From Thioclava sediminum (lineage in GTDB: Bacteria; Pseudomonadota; Alphaproteobacteria; Rhodobacterales; Rhodobacteraceae): 64,000 nt of DNA. The position numbers were made by a program, and so were the translations under genes. The stretch lies in assembly GCF_002020355.1 (NCBI RefSeq), contig NZ_MPZV01000004.1, positions 1 to 64,000 on the forward strand. Direction: 5' to 3'. Shown here in pieces: positions 34,216 through 43,746 of this stretch. The notes below the pieces were generated by a model. It saw only the letters and a list, made by a program, of their open reading frames with translations, ran no database searches and was not told the origin of the DNA. Each line of letters starts with the position of its first letter. Position 1 is the first letter of the stretch.

Positions 34216-36114
34216 ATGACCGATCTCACCCGCCCTTCCTCCGACAGATCCGCGAAGACCACGCCCGATCCGGACAGCCCGCCGCTGCGCTTTCTCGAAG
34301 GGCGACGCGGCTATCTCCCGATTGGCGATTACGCGGTGATCGGGGATACGCGCACGGCGGCGCTGGTAGCCCGCGACGGCGCGATCGACTGGCTCTGCGG
34401 CCCCGATTTCGACGGCGATCCGGTCTTCGGGCGGCTGCTCGACCAGTTTCGCGGCGGGACGTTCTACGTTGGCCCGGTGTCGGATGCCGAGCGCCGGACC
34501 ACCCCCGAACGCGCCTATGAAGACCACGGCCCGATCCTGACCACGACCCACCCGACCGAGGGCGGCCAACTCAAGGTCACCGACTTCATGAACCTGCCGG
34601 ACTCGCTCGAAGAAGCGGCGAGTTTCGGGCGCTCCGTCGTGCGGCTGATCGAGGCGCAGGAAGGCGCGGCGGAGGTCGAAATCTGCATCGCCCCACGCTG
34701 CGATTACGCGCTGAACACCCCCGATTTCATCCGCCGCGGCCCAGGCAGCTGGCAATTCACGCAAGACGGCGACATCGTCCTGATCGACAGCTCCATCGAG
34801 TTGGAGATCGAAGGCTCGGGCCGGCTCAACGGGCGTGGCACCCTCGCCGCCGGAGAAGAAGGCTACGTCACCCTCACGATCACCCAAGGCGGCCACGGTC
34901 ACGTCGGGGGAATGGACGCGGCCCACAAGGCGCTCGCCGCGACCCGCGAGGCATGGCGCAAGCGGCAGTCCAAGACGGATTTCGGCGACGGGCCGTTCTC
35001 CGGGGCGCTCAAACGCTCGCTGATGGTGCTGCAGCTGCTGATCCACGCCCCCACCGGCGCCGTGATCGCCGCGCCGACGATGGGCCTGCCGGAGGTGGTC
35101 GGCGGTATCCGCAATTACGACTATCGCTATTGCTGGCTGCGCGATGCTTACTTCGTGCTGCATGCCTTTCTCGATCAGGGTCTGACCGGAGAGGCCGACG
35201 CCTTCTTCCGCTGGCTGATGGCGGCCACGCGCGAAACGGCGCCAGAGCTGGGCACGCTCTACACGGTGCGGGGCGACAGTGACGTATCCCTGCAGAAACT
35301 GCAGACGGTCGAGGGCTATCGCCGCTCGGCCCCGGTGCAATTGGGCAACGGCGCTGCGACGCAGCTGCAACTCGACGCGTACGGCTCGATGATCATGGCC
35401 GCGCGCGCCTATGTTGAAGCGGGCGGCGAGCTGCATCCCGGCGAAGGTATCCGGCTTGCGAATTTCGCGGATGTAGTGGTCTCGCAATGGACCCGGCCCG
35501 ATAACGGCATCTGGGAAATGCCCGACCCGCGCCGCCATCATACCTATTCCAAGGCGATGTGCTGGGGCGCGCTGAACGCGGTGATTGCGCTGGTCGAGCG
35601 GGGCGTGATCGATGCCGACACAAAGCTCTGGAAAGCCGAGCGCGCCGCGATCGAGGCGCTGATCCGGGAAGAAGCGTGGAATGAAGAGATCGGCGCGTTC
35701 ACCGGGGCGATCGGCGAGGACTGGCTTGATGCGAGCGTCCTGCTGATGCCGCGCATCGGGGTGATCGCCGCGGACGATCCGAAGATGGCCGCGACCTACA
35801 CGGCGATCCGCGAGCGGCTGGGTTCGGGCGTCCATCTGCGGCGCTACGACCTGCGGGAAGACGGGCTGCCTGGCGTCGAGGGGTATTTCAACGCCTGCGG
35901 CTTCTGGGCGGCGGATTACCTCGTGCGGGCGGGGCGGCTCGACGATGCCAAAACCCAGATCAAGGGGATGCTGAAAGCCACGACCGATCTTGGCCTGATG
36001 GCGGAAGAGCACGACCCGGAGACCGGCGCGCAGCTGGGCAACTTCCCGCAAGGGCTGTCCCATGCCGGGATGATCGCGGCGATCACCGCCTATCGTTCGG
36101 CCGTGAAGGGCTGA
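34216..36114 (+). CDS. Glycoside hydrolase family 15 protein (glucoamylase/trehalase-like)
   Basis: 632 aa. N-terminal beta-sandwich (about 30-260) and a C-terminal (alpha/alpha)6 barrel (about 270-630), the GH15 layout. Motifs NYDYRYCWLRDAYF, the catalytic-Glu block GIWEMPDPRRHHTYSKAMCW and the second block GLMAEEHDPETG, then NFPQGLSHAGMI, are all clear. Relatives cleave alpha-glucans or trehalose. The absence of a signal peptide suggests a cytosolic role, and its EcfG-type promoter links it to stress-induced trehalose or glycogen turnover. AAGGA supports ATG at 34216 over 34207. Confidence 0.9.
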   Translation: MTDLTRPSSDRSAKTTPDPDSPPLRFLEGRRGYLPIGDYAVIGDTRTAALVARDGAIDWLCGPDFDGDPVFGRLLDQFRGGTFYVGPVSDAERRTTPERAYEDHGPILTTTHPTEGGQLKVTDFMNLPDSLEEAASFGRSVVRLIEAQEGAAEVEICIAPRCDYALNTPDFIRRGPGSWQFTQDGDIVLIDSSIELEIEGSGRLNGRGTLAAGEEGYVTLTITQGGHGHVGGMDAAHKALAATREAWRKRQSKTDFGDGPFSGALKRSLMVLQLLIHAPTGAVIAAPTMGLPEVVGGIRNYDYRYCWLRDAYFVLHAFLDQGLTGEADAFFRWLMAATRETAPELGTLYTVRGDSDVSLQKLQTVEGYRRSAPVQLGNGAATQLQLDAYGSMIMAARAYVEAGGELHPGEGIRLANFADVVVSQWTRPDNGIWEMPDPRRHHTYSKAMCWGALNAVIALVERGVIDADTKLWKAERAAIEALIREEAWNEEIGAFTGAIGEDWLDASVLLMPRIGVIAADDPKMAATYTAIRERLGSGVHLRRYDLREDGLPGVEGYFNACGFWAADYLVRAGRLDDAKTQIKGMLKATTDLGLMAEEHDPETGAQLGNFPQGLSHAGMIAAITAYRSAVKG

Positions 36115-36133
36115 TCGCTCACTCCCAAAAAGA

Positions 36134-36160
36134 AACGCGCGCCGCTCGGCGCGCGTTCTT
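36134..36160. terminator. Terminator between GH15 and SDR genes
   Basis: An 11-bp GC stem (AACGCGCGCCG with CGGCGCGCGTT) closes a very short loop 20 nt after the GH15 stop and 20 nt before the convergent SDR stop. A-rich and T-rich flanks on both sides allow termination in both directions. Confidence 0.8.
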
Positions 36161-36179
36161 CAAATCTCTTTCCGAGTGC

Positions 36180-37184
36180 TCAGCCCCGGTGCCGTGACGC
36201 GGCGAAGACTGCCCCCAGCATCAGCCCGGCGACCAGCGCCGCACCGCCGCCGGCGACGAGCCGCGAGCCGCCATGCTCGGAGATCGCGATCGCCGGAGAG
36301 CTGTCGCTCGCCTCGTCGGAGAACCGCCCCCGCGCCTCCCAATCGCCATCGACGCTGTCATAGAGGTTGTCCGCCCGGGTAGGATCGGCGGGCTCTTCCG
36401 TCTGTTGGCCGGAGATCGCCGTGCGCGCCAGATATAGGTCGCCCAGCTCCGGCGAGATCTTCTCCGACAGGATCGCCTTCACCGCCGAGAAACCCAGCCA
36501 ATATTCCCGCTTGGGATGGAAGGCCGCGTGATGGATGCCATCCGCGATCAGCTCCGGCTGGAACACCGGCGCGACCGGGCGCGGCCGGTTGGGCAGCTTG
36601 TTGCGCGCCCAGTCGAATTGCGGCGTGTTCACCGCCGGCAGGTGGCAGACCGTGATCTTCACGTCGGACTTCTCGTGGATCAGCTCGGAGCGCAGGCTGT
36701 CGGTGAAACCCACGATCGCCGCCTTCGCCGCGCAATAGGCCGATTGCAGCGGCACCGCGCGATAGGCCAGCGCAGAGCCTGTCTGCACGATCGTACCCCA
36801 CCCCTGCTGGCGGAACCGCTTCAGCGCGGAAAGCGTGCCGTTGACCGTGCCAAGATAGGTCACTTCGGTCACGCGGCAATATTCCTCGGGCGTCATCTCG
36901 GCCACGGGCGACAGCACCGTGACCATCGCGATATTGATCCAGATGTCGATCGGACCGAAGGCGCGCTCGGCGGCGACTGCTGCGGCCTCGACCGCATCGG
37001 CATCGGCCACGTCGAGCGGCTGCACGAGGGCCTCGCCGCCCTTCGAGCGAATTTCCTCCGCCGCCTTCTCGAGCCGCGCCTTGTTGCGCGCGATCAGGGT
37101 GATGCGGTTGCCTTTGGTGGCGAAGCGGCGCGCGACGGCGCGTCCCACGCCTGCGGATGCGCCGGTAATCACGATATTGGTCAT
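36180..37184 (-). CDS. SDR-family oxidoreductase with C-terminal membrane anchor
   Basis: 334 aa. Rossmann motif TGASAGVGRAVARRFA near the start, the NIAMVTVLSP block, then active Ser/Tyr/Lys in QTGSALAYRAVPLQSAYCAAKAA. The classical SDR domain ends near 250. A linker (about 255-305) and a hydrophobic helix (about 310-328) with a basic end follow, so the enzyme is probably held at the inner membrane. The substrate is unknown. It lies inside the general-stress island, divergent from no other gene, 178 nt upstream of which phyR ends. Confidence 0.88.
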   Translation of the reverse strand: MTNIVITGASAGVGRAVARRFATKGNRITLIARNKARLEKAAEEIRSKGGEALVQPLDVADADAVEAAAVAAERAFGPIDIWINIAMVTVLSPVAEMTPEEYCRVTEVTYLGTVNGTLSALKRFRQQGWGTIVQTGSALAYRAVPLQSAYCAAKAAIVGFTDSLRSELIHEKSDVKITVCHLPAVNTPQFDWARNKLPNRPRPVAPVFQPELIADGIHHAAFHPKREYWLGFSAVKAILSEKISPELGDLYLARTAISGQQTEEPADPTRADNLYDSVDGDWEARGRFSDEASDSSPAIAISEHGGSRLVAGGGAALVAGLMLGAVFAASRHRG

Positions 37185-37302
37185 GGGGCGGCTCCTTCGG
37201 TCTGAATGGGTTTCGTCAATTCGTCTCTGAAGGAAGAACCGCGCGCGGCTGCCGCTGGTTGCAGCGACGCGGCTTCAATTTGTGGTGCACGACCCGCATG
37301 TG

Positions 37303-37338
37303 AAAAAAGGCAGCCCCGATCCCCGGAGCCGCCTTTTT
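37303..37338 (-). terminator. Rho-independent terminator of phyR
   Basis: On the minus strand, AAAAAGGC pairs with GCCTTTTTT around a GC-rich inner part, with a T-run at its end, 24 nt after the phyR stop. It can also work in reverse. Confidence 0.8.
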
Positions 37339-37361
37339 CATGTGTTCGCCCGATGTGGCCG

Positions 37362-38159
37362 TTAGGCCGCGAGCGTCTCCGTGGAGGAGAAGAACATCGC
37401 CTGGCTGACCGCCGACTGCACCTGGCTTTCGGTGTAGGGCTTGGTGATCAGGAACGCGGGTTCAGGCCGCTCGCCAGTCAACAGACGCTCCGGGAAGGCC
37501 GTGATGAAGACGACGGGCAATTCGTTGCCGAACTGCGCGAGAATGTCGTTCACCGCGTCGATGCCCGAGGAATTATCCGCCAACTGAATGTCGGCAAGGA
37601 TCAGGTCGGGCTTGTTGGTCGAAGCAAGCTCCACGGCCTCGGTCCGAGTCCGGGCGATACCGGTGATCTGGTGACCCATATCCTCGACGATGGCACGAAT
37701 ATCCATCGCGATGATCGCCTCGTCCTCGATGATCATCACCTTGCCCGCGACGGAGGTTTCCATCTCGCGGATCGCGATGTCGATCAGTTCCTTCGCCTCG
37801 TCGGTGTCGACCTGCATGATCGTGCCGATCTCCTCGACGCGGAACCCTTCGATCGAGTGCAGCAGAAGCGCCTCACGCGTGTTCGGCGTGAGCGTCGACA
37901 TGTGATCCTGCGCACGTGCCGACAGCCGGTTGTCCGGCTCGCCCAGCGGTGCGCCCGCGGAGGCCCAGACCAGATGGAAGGCGTGGAACAATGCGAGCTT
38001 CGGATCGTTATTCTCGAAAGGCGTCGTGTCTTCGAGTATGGCCTCGAGCGTAGCCGCGGCGTATCTGTCGCCGCTGTCCTGGCTGCCGGTAAGGGCTCGG
38101 GCGTAGCGCCGCAGATACGGCAGGTTGGCTCCGATGGTGCCGGCGATGTCTTCGGACAT
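37362..38159 (-). CDS. phyR: PhyR, response regulator/anti-anti-sigma factor
   Basis: 265 aa. Residues 1-135 form the sigma-like domain (sigma2/sigma4-like helices, with TPNTREALLLHSIEGF). Residues 140-260 are a receiver with acidic EDE near the start and phosphoacceptor D190 in LILADIQL. On stress PhyR is phosphorylated and its sigma-like part binds NepR, releasing EcfG. AGGGGG precedes the ATG. It is divergent from nepR-ecfG, and each side has a match to the EcfG promoter. Confidence 0.96.
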   Translation of the reverse strand: MSEDIAGTIGANLPYLRRYARALTGSQDSGDRYAAATLEAILEDTTPFENNDPKLALFHAFHLVWASAGAPLGEPDNRLSARAQDHMSTLTPNTREALLLHSIEGFRVEEIGTIMQVDTDEAKELIDIAIREMETSVAGKVMIIEDEAIIAMDIRAIVEDMGHQITGIARTRTEAVELASTNKPDLILADIQLADNSSGIDAVNDILAQFGNELPVVFITAFPERLLTGERPEPAFLITKPYTESQVQSAVSQAMFFSSTETLAA

Positions 38160-38184
38160 GAAAACCCCCTTTTGCGTTTTTTCG

Positions 38185-38210
38185 GGAACCAAACTCTCTG
38201 GCCCCGCGTT
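38185..38210 (+). promoter_or_regulatory. EcfG-type promoter for nepR-ecfG
   Basis: GGAAC (38185-38189), a 17-nt spacer and CGTT (38207-38210). It gives the expected positive feedback on nepR-ecfG. Confidence 0.85.
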
Positions 38211-38217
38211 CGGTTCC
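38192..38217 (-). promoter_or_regulatory. EcfG-like promoter for phyR
   Basis: On the minus strand GGAAC (38213-38217), a 17-nt spacer and AGTT (38192-38195). The -10 has one mismatch from CGTT. It overlaps the nepR promoter, so the two may compete. Confidence 0.6.
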
Positions 38218-38244
38218 GTGCAAAATGAGTGGGATCGAAACCGG

Positions 38245-38403
38245 ATGTATAGTGATATGGCAGACGAAAAGCCTAAGTCCAGTATCAGGGACCAGATCAA
38301 TCAAAACCTGAAGAAGGTTTATGAGGAGGCGCTTCAGGAAGAAGTGCCAGATCGGTTCAAAGACTTGCTGGCGCAACTCAAGGCGAAGGAGGGCGAAAAA
38401 TGA
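38245..38403 (+). CDS. nepR: NepR anti-sigma factor
   Basis: 52 aa from ATG 38245; ATG 38257 (48 aa) is an equally possible start. It carries the NepR core: IRDQINQNLKKVYEEAL and VPDRFKDLLAQL. NepR holds EcfG inactive until phosphorylated PhyR takes it away. It overlaps ecfG by 4 nt (ATGA), which couples the levels of the sigma factor and its inhibitor. Confidence 0.92.
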   Translation: MYSDMADEKPKSSIRDQINQNLKKVYEEALQEEVPDRFKDLLAQLKAKEGEK

Positions 38404-38990
38404 CTTCGTCCTCCAAAGCCAACTCGTCTACCGAAGCCCGCGATCCGCGTGAGGAACTGCCCGATCATCTCGGGGCCCTGCGCGCCTTCGCCCTGTCGCT
38501 GACCCGGAATTCGGCCTCTGCCGACGACCTCGTGCAGGACACGATCGTCAAGGCGTGGTCGAATATCGAGAAATTCGAGCGCGGCACGAACCTGCGTGCA
38601 TGGCTGTTCACGATCCTGCGCAATACCTTCTACTCGGACCGCCGAAAGCGTAAGCGCGAGGTTGCAGACCCCGAGGGTATCCACGCGGCTTCGCTCTACG
38701 AGAAACCTGCGCATGACGGACGTCTCGCGATGAACGATTTCGTCGTGGCCTTCGATCAGCTCAGCCCCGAACACCGTGAGGTTCTGACCCTCGTCGGCGC
38801 CTCGGGCTTCTCCTACGAAGAAGCCGCCGGAATGATGGGCGTCGCAGTCGGGACGGTGAAAAGTCGTGCCAACCGAGCCCGCGCCCGGCTTGCGGAGATG
38901 CTCGGGCTGGAAGAAGGTGAAGACATTCTGTCCGGCTCGGATCGAAATTCGCTGGCCGTGATGGGCAAATCCGGAGTTGCCGCCGCATGA
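38400..38990 (+). CDS. ecfG: General-stress ECF sigma factor EcfG
   Basis: 196 aa ECF15-type sigma factor. Region 2 (about 20-85) has LTRNSASADDLVQDTIVKAW and FERGTNLRAWLFTILRN. Region 4 (about 120-175) has LSPEHREVLTLVGASGFSYE and then VGTVKSRANRARARL. It directs RNA polymerase to GGAAC-N16/17-CGTT promoters, several of which are visible in this window. It overlaps nepR and the kinase gene by 4 nt each. Confidence 0.96.
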   Translation: MTSSSKANSSTEARDPREELPDHLGALRAFALSLTRNSASADDLVQDTIVKAWSNIEKFERGTNLRAWLFTILRNTFYSDRRKRKREVADPEGIHAASLYEKPAHDGRLAMNDFVVAFDQLSPEHREVLTLVGASGFSYEEAAGMMGVAVGTVKSRANRARARLAEMLGLEEGEDILSGSDRNSLAVMGKSGVAAA

Positions 38991-40837
38991 ATTCGGAAGC
39001 CGCGAAAGCGGCAGACGACGAGCACTACAGTGACCACGCCCCGTTTCAAGCTCGGAAACGGGGCGTCATTCCCTTTTTTGACGGGCTTGGCGTGCGGCTG
39101 GCCTTCATGCTGGCCGTCGCGCTCTTTCCCCTGCTGATCATCGCCGTGCTGCAATCGACCTCGGTCGTTCGCGAAGCGCAGGCGCGCTCCGAGGCTGCCC
39201 TGATGGGCGAGACGATGCGCGCCGTCGCAGGCGAGACGCGGGTGATCCAGCACGCGCAGGATGCAGCCCGCGTCCTTGCCAGCACCGTCCAACCGCTCGT
39301 GGGTAGTGACGAGGCCTGCTCGAACTGGATGCGGCAGATCTCGGGCGCTTTCCCCGAGTTCTCGCTGGTCGCCTTCATTCCCGACAGCGGCAAGATGAGC
39401 TGCTCGAACTCGGGCAAGAGTTACGATTTCAAAGGTCAGGACATCTTCGAGAGGATGATGACCGCGGATCGGACCAGCTTCTACGTCAATCGCGATGCGC
39501 CGGTGTCGGGCACCTCGGTGCTGGGCGTGGCCCATCCCGTCTACAACGCGGCGGGCGATCATATCGGGATCATCGCGATCTCGATGAGCCACTCCTCGCT
39601 TTCGCTGGCGAAAGACGGGCCGAAGCTCGCCGATGACCGGCCGCTGGTGATCATGACCTTCGACCGCGAGGGCACGATCCTGACCTCCTCGGACGGGCTG
39701 GCGAACACGCAGTCGCACCTGCCCGTCGACCGCTCCCTGAAACTGCTGGCGGGCAATGGCGCGGTCACCTTCTCGGGGGATTCCAACCTCGGAATAGAGC
39801 GGGTCTATTCCGTCGTCGAACTCGTCCCCGACCAACTCTATGCACTCGGTAGCTGGCCCGCGCAGGCCGCCTCCGCGCTGAGCCCCTTCGCCGATATATC
39901 GCCGGTTCTGTTCCCCGCGCTGATGTGGATGGCGAGCCTTCTGGTCGCCTATTTCGCGATGCAGAAACTGGTCATCGGCCATGTCCGCAAACTGTCGGGC
40001 GCGATCACCAGCTTCGCCACCGGCAGCCGGATCGTGGGCAATCTCAACCTCTCGACGGCCCCCTCGGAAATCCGCGACCTCGCCGAAGCCTACGACCGGA
40101 TGACCGAGACCATCCTGCACGACGAGGCCGAGCTGGAAGATATGGTGCATCACAAGGAAGTGCTGCTCCGTGAGGTCCACCATCGGGTGAAGAACAACCT
40201 CCAACTCATCGCCTCGATCATCAATATGCAGATGCGGCAGGCGCGCACGCCCGAAGCCAAGGGGCTGATGAAATCGCTGCAGGAGCGGGTCATCTCGCTC
40301 GCGACGATCCACCGCGGCCTCTACCAGACCTCCGGGCTCACCGATATCCGCGCGCAGGAGCTGCTGCCCGATATCGTGCGCCAGATCACCCGCCTTGCGA
40401 CCGGGCCGGGGCGCCATGTCTCGGTCGATTGCCATATCGACGACATTCACCTGACGCCCGATCAGGCCGTGCCGCTTTCGCTTCTGCTTACCGAAGCGAT
40501 GACCAACGCAATGAAATACGCCTCCGCCCGCGACGGCAAACCGAAACTCGATATCTCGCTTACCAAGCTCGAAGGGATGCAGGCGCGTCTCAGCGTGCGC
40601 AACACCGTCGATAAGGACGCCCCGCCACTGGAGGCTGTGGACGGCACCGGGCTGGGATCGCAACTGGTCAACGCCTTCGTGCAACAGCTCTCCGGCACGA
40701 TCGAGATCGAAACCACAGACGACGAATACCTGCTCAACGCAGACTTCACATTGCGCCCCCTCGTCGAGAGCGAATTGCGTCACGAAGAGCGCTTGAAATC
40801 TCGGAAACACGAAACAGTTTCTGAAGAGAGCAATTGA
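38987..40837 (+). CDS. PhyK-type sensor kinase (HisKA_2/HWE-like)
   Basis: 616 aa. TM1 (about 37-57), a periplasmic sensor domain (about 60-300) with Cys in DEACSNWM and KMSCSNSG, TM2 (about 308-328), a HAMP-like linker, and a HisKA_2 domain with phosphoacceptor His398/399 in LREVHHRVKNNLQLIASI. The ATPase part has LTEAMTNAMKYA and GTGLGSQLV. Such kinases phosphorylate PhyR. The 4-nt overlap with ecfG makes this the likely stress sensor. Confidence 0.92.
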   Translation: MNSEAAKAADDEHYSDHAPFQARKRGVIPFFDGLGVRLAFMLAVALFPLLIIAVLQSTSVVREAQARSEAALMGETMRAVAGETRVIQHAQDAARVLASTVQPLVGSDEACSNWMRQISGAFPEFSLVAFIPDSGKMSCSNSGKSYDFKGQDIFERMMTADRTSFYVNRDAPVSGTSVLGVAHPVYNAAGDHIGIIAISMSHSSLSLAKDGPKLADDRPLVIMTFDREGTILTSSDGLANTQSHLPVDRSLKLLAGNGAVTFSGDSNLGIERVYSVVELVPDQLYALGSWPAQAASALSPFADISPVLFPALMWMASLLVAYFAMQKLVIGHVRKLSGAITSFATGSRIVGNLNLSTAPSEIRDLAEAYDRMTETILHDEAELEDMVHHKEVLLREVHHRVKNNLQLIASIINMQMRQARTPEAKGLMKSLQERVISLATIHRGLYQTSGLTDIRAQELLPDIVRQITRLATGPGRHVSVDCHIDDIHLTPDQAVPLSLLLTEAMTNAMKYASARDGKPKLDISLTKLEGMQARLSVRNTVDKDAPPLEAVDGTGLGSQLVNAFVQQLSGTIEIETTDDEYLLNADFTLRPLVESELRHEERLKSRKHETVSEESN

Positions 40838-40899
40838 GTGAGATACCTGCCGCGGCGACCTCTGGTCACCTTCGCGGCCGTTCAGAAAAAACGAGCCGC

Positions 40900-42471
40900 A
40901 TGGAACGTCTTAAACAAGCCGGAGTTCACGCCGAGAGCCGCGTCAGACTGCTTTTGACAGCAGCCGAGGCTTATCCCGTGCTCGAGGATGCCTTCCTCGA
41001 CTCGCGTCATTCTATCCACGGCTCCTTCCGCGTCTTCGACCTCAACACGAAGCTGAAATCGGATCGCGGGCGCGCCATCGGTGCGACTTGGTTCGACCTG
41101 ATCATCCACCTGCTGAAACGTGGCGTGGCGATGCAGATCGACCTGACCGACTTCGACCCCTGCGCCAAGCCCGAGCTGCACCGCATGACGTGGTCGTCGA
41201 TCCGCATGTTCTGCGCCGCGCGCGAACTGGCCGGGCCGAACGCCAATCTGCGGCTGCGCGCACTGATGCACCCGGCGCAATCGGGCATCCTGCCGCGCAC
41301 GATCTTCTGGCCCTATGTCTATTACAAGCTCGGCAACCATGCCGACTGGCTCAACGATATGGACGAGGCCAAGCGGCTGACGGCGATGCGCGACATGCCG
41401 GGGCTGCGGGAGTATCTCAAGGCCGGATCGGACAAGAAAATTCACCGCAAGTTCCGCGGCGCGCCGCCGAAGCTGTTCCCGGCGACGCATCACCAAAAGC
41501 TCGCCGTGTTCGACGACAAGAAGCTCTATATCGGTGGGCTGGATCTCGACAATCGCCGCTTCGACACGCCCGTGCACGAGCGCGACGGCGAGATGACTTG
41601 GCACGATGTGCAGCTGATGATGACCGGTCCCGTCGTCGCCGAGGCGAAGGCCCATCTCGAGACGTTCCACGAAAGCTGCGCCGGCGACAAACTCGCAAAA
41701 CCGCCGCGCCGACTGCTCCGCACGATTTCGCAGCGGCGCAAATTCGCGACCTTCCGGATCGGGCCGAAGCTCTATCGGACCGAGATCGAGAACGCGCATG
41801 AGATGCTGATCGCGCGCGCGCAGAAGCTGATCTATCTCGAAAGCCAGTTCTTCCGCTCGCACAACCTCGCAAATCATCTGGCCCGCGCCGCGCGCGAGAA
41901 CCCCAATCTCAACCTGATCCTGATGCTGCCCGCCGTGCCCGAGACGCTGATGCTGGCCGACCGCCCGACCAGCGACGTGCGCTATGGCGAGTATCTTCAG
42001 GTCCGCGCGCTGGATACGATCCGGGAAGCCTTCGGCAGCCGCCTGTTCATCGGCTGCCCGGCGGAGCCGCGCCTCGCCGCTCCCGACGATGACGGGGCGA
42101 TGCGCACCGGTGGCGCGCCGCTGATCTACGTCCATGCGAAAGTCTCGATCTTCGACGAGGACGCGGCGCTGATCACCTCGGCCAACCTCAACGGACGGTC
42201 GCTGCACTGGGACAGCGAGGCGGGCGTCTATCTGCGCCGCAATGACGGCATCCCGGCCATGCGCCGTCGCCTGATGCGCCATTGGCTGCCGCCCGCGCCG
42301 GAAGAGGCGTTCTTCGACCCGACGCGCGCGGTCTCGGCCTGGACCGAACTCGCACGCGAGAACGGCACCAAAGCCCCCGAGGACCGGGAAGGCTTCGTGC
42401 TCCCCTACGACATGGAAGCCGCACGCAAAATTGCGCGCAAACTGCCGTTCATTCCCGAAGAGATGGTCTGA
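40900..42471 (+). CDS. Phospholipase D-family protein
   Basis: 523 aa. Two HKD motifs: THHQKLAVFDDKKLYIGGLD and VHAKVSIFDEDAALITSANL. The region between includes FRSHNLANHLA. The family hydrolyses or transfers phosphatidyl groups at the membrane. No signal peptide is evident. A TTG start at 40834 would overlap the kinase stop; ATG 40900 is chosen because family similarity starts there. It is in the sigma factor operon by position, so it is probably part of the envelope stress response. Confidence 0.88.
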   Translation: MERLKQAGVHAESRVRLLLTAAEAYPVLEDAFLDSRHSIHGSFRVFDLNTKLKSDRGRAIGATWFDLIIHLLKRGVAMQIDLTDFDPCAKPELHRMTWSSIRMFCAARELAGPNANLRLRALMHPAQSGILPRTIFWPYVYYKLGNHADWLNDMDEAKRLTAMRDMPGLREYLKAGSDKKIHRKFRGAPPKLFPATHHQKLAVFDDKKLYIGGLDLDNRRFDTPVHERDGEMTWHDVQLMMTGPVVAEAKAHLETFHESCAGDKLAKPPRRLLRTISQRRKFATFRIGPKLYRTEIENAHEMLIARAQKLIYLESQFFRSHNLANHLARAARENPNLNLILMLPAVPETLMLADRPTSDVRYGEYLQVRALDTIREAFGSRLFIGCPAEPRLAAPDDDGAMRTGGAPLIYVHAKVSIFDEDAALITSANLNGRSLHWDSEAGVYLRRNDGIPAMRRRLMRHWLPPAPEEAFFDPTRAVSAWTELARENGTKAPEDREGFVLPYDMEAARKIARKLPFIPEEMV

Positions 42472-42526
42472 TCCGCACTGGCGGATCGCGGGCCGCGTCG
42501 CCTCATCTGGGGCGGGCCGCGCCGGC

Positions 42527-43588
42527 TCAGTTGGTTTCGAGCTTCTGCTCCGCCTCGGATTTCGGATCCGGCAGGCTGTCGGTCAGCACCAACGCCCAGA
42601 GCAGCAGCGGAATCGCCACGATCCCGCCCAGCGGCCCCCAGAGCCAGATCCCGAAGGTCAGCGACAGGAAGACCAGAAGCGGATTGAGACGCATCTGCCG
42701 CCCGATCGCCGCCGGGGTCACGAATTGCGCCTCGGTCGCGTTGAGTATGACGTAGATCAGCGGCGGCAGGATCACCCGGATCCCGTCGAACGTCGCCACG
42801 CCTGCAAATCCCAGCGCGATGATCAGCGCCGCAGGGCCGAGATAGAGAATATAGTTGATCAGGAAGGCCACCAGCCCCCAGAGCGGCGCATTCGGCAGCC
42901 CGATCAGCTGCATCGCGACGCCCACCGCCAGCCCGAGGCCGGCATTCACCACGGTGATCGTGAGGAAATAATGCGACACCCGCGTCTCCGCCTTGCGCAG
43001 CCGTGCAGCGGTGGCTCCGCGGCTCGCCGGTTCCGCGAGATGCTTTGCGATCCAGTTGTAAATCTCGGTCCGCGAGAGCTGGAAAAAGAACAGCGCCCCG
43101 ATATAGATCAGCCCCTGCGCAATGATGGCCGGGGCGAGCATGACGAGATCCTTGGCGTCCGGCACGGCGCTCTTGTCGCCATTGCCACCGCCATCCTGCG
43201 CGGCATCCTTCGCCGGTGTGATCGCGTCGCTCACTTCCTTCGAGGCGTCCTGAATGCCTTGGAACATGTGGCGCATGTGAATGATGGTGGAGCGCATGTC
43301 GTCCATCACCTTCGGCGCCTGACGCATCAGCTCCGCGATCACTGGCTGGATCACAAGAACCAGCAACACGGCGATCATCAGAGAGATGACGAGCGAGGTA
43401 AGTGCCCCCCAGACAGGCGACAGACCTCTTTTCTCCCATGCATCGGAAATTGGTGAAAGCACGATCCCAACGACGAGCGCGAGCACGACGGGGGCGAGCA
43501 AGCTTTCCACCTGGCTAAGCGCAGCCACGACAGCGATTACAGCGATCGCGATCATGGCGATGCGCGACAGGGTCTCCAGGCGATGCAT
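42527..43588 (-). CDS. AI-2E family transporter
   Basis: 353 aa with about seven to eight helices, the AI-2E (PerM/TqsA/YdiK) family. The PALIIALGFAG region, FVTPAAIGRQMRLNPLLVFLSLTFG and the end with GGIVAIPLLL are typical. A Gly/Asp-rich insertion lies at about 130-145. Members export signals or drive Na+/H+ exchange; the substrate is not known. An EcfG-type promoter lies 36 nt upstream, so it is stress induced by prediction. Confidence 0.88.
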   Translation of the reverse strand: MHRLETLSRIAMIAIAVIAVVAALSQVESLLAPVVLALVVGIVLSPISDAWEKRGLSPVWGALTSLVISLMIAVLLVLVIQPVIAELMRQAPKVMDDMRSTIIHMRHMFQGIQDASKEVSDAITPAKDAAQDGGGNGDKSAVPDAKDLVMLAPAIIAQGLIYIGALFFFQLSRTEIYNWIAKHLAEPASRGATAARLRKAETRVSHYFLTITVVNAGLGLAVGVAMQLIGLPNAPLWGLVAFLINYILYLGPAALIIALGFAGVATFDGIRVILPPLIYVILNATEAQFVTPAAIGRQMRLNPLLVFLSLTFGIWLWGPLGGIVAIPLLLWALVLTDSLPDPKSEAEQKLETN

Positions 43589-43623
43589 TTCGAGAATTAC
43601 TTCCCTCTTGGGTTTCGCGAGCT

Positions 43624-43649
43624 AACGCCGCTGGAGCCCCCGCAGTTCC
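43624..43649 (-). promoter_or_regulatory. EcfG-type promoter for the AI-2E transporter
   Basis: Minus strand: GGAAC (43645-43649), 17-nt spacer, CGTT (43624-43627), upstream of the start at 43588. Confidence 0.75.
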
Positions 43650-43673
43650 CGAGTTTTTGCGCCCTCACCCACA

Positions 43674-43698
43674 GGAACATCGCCCCCGGCGAAACGTT
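43674..43698 (+). promoter_or_regulatory. EcfG-type promoter for csbD
   Basis: GGAAC (43674-43678), 16-nt spacer, CGTT (43695-43698), 49 nt before the CsbD start. Confidence 0.78.
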
Positions 43699-43746
43699 GA
43701 TGGACGACGCCGAGACCCGCGTCTTCATCTTGAAAGGAGCGACGCC

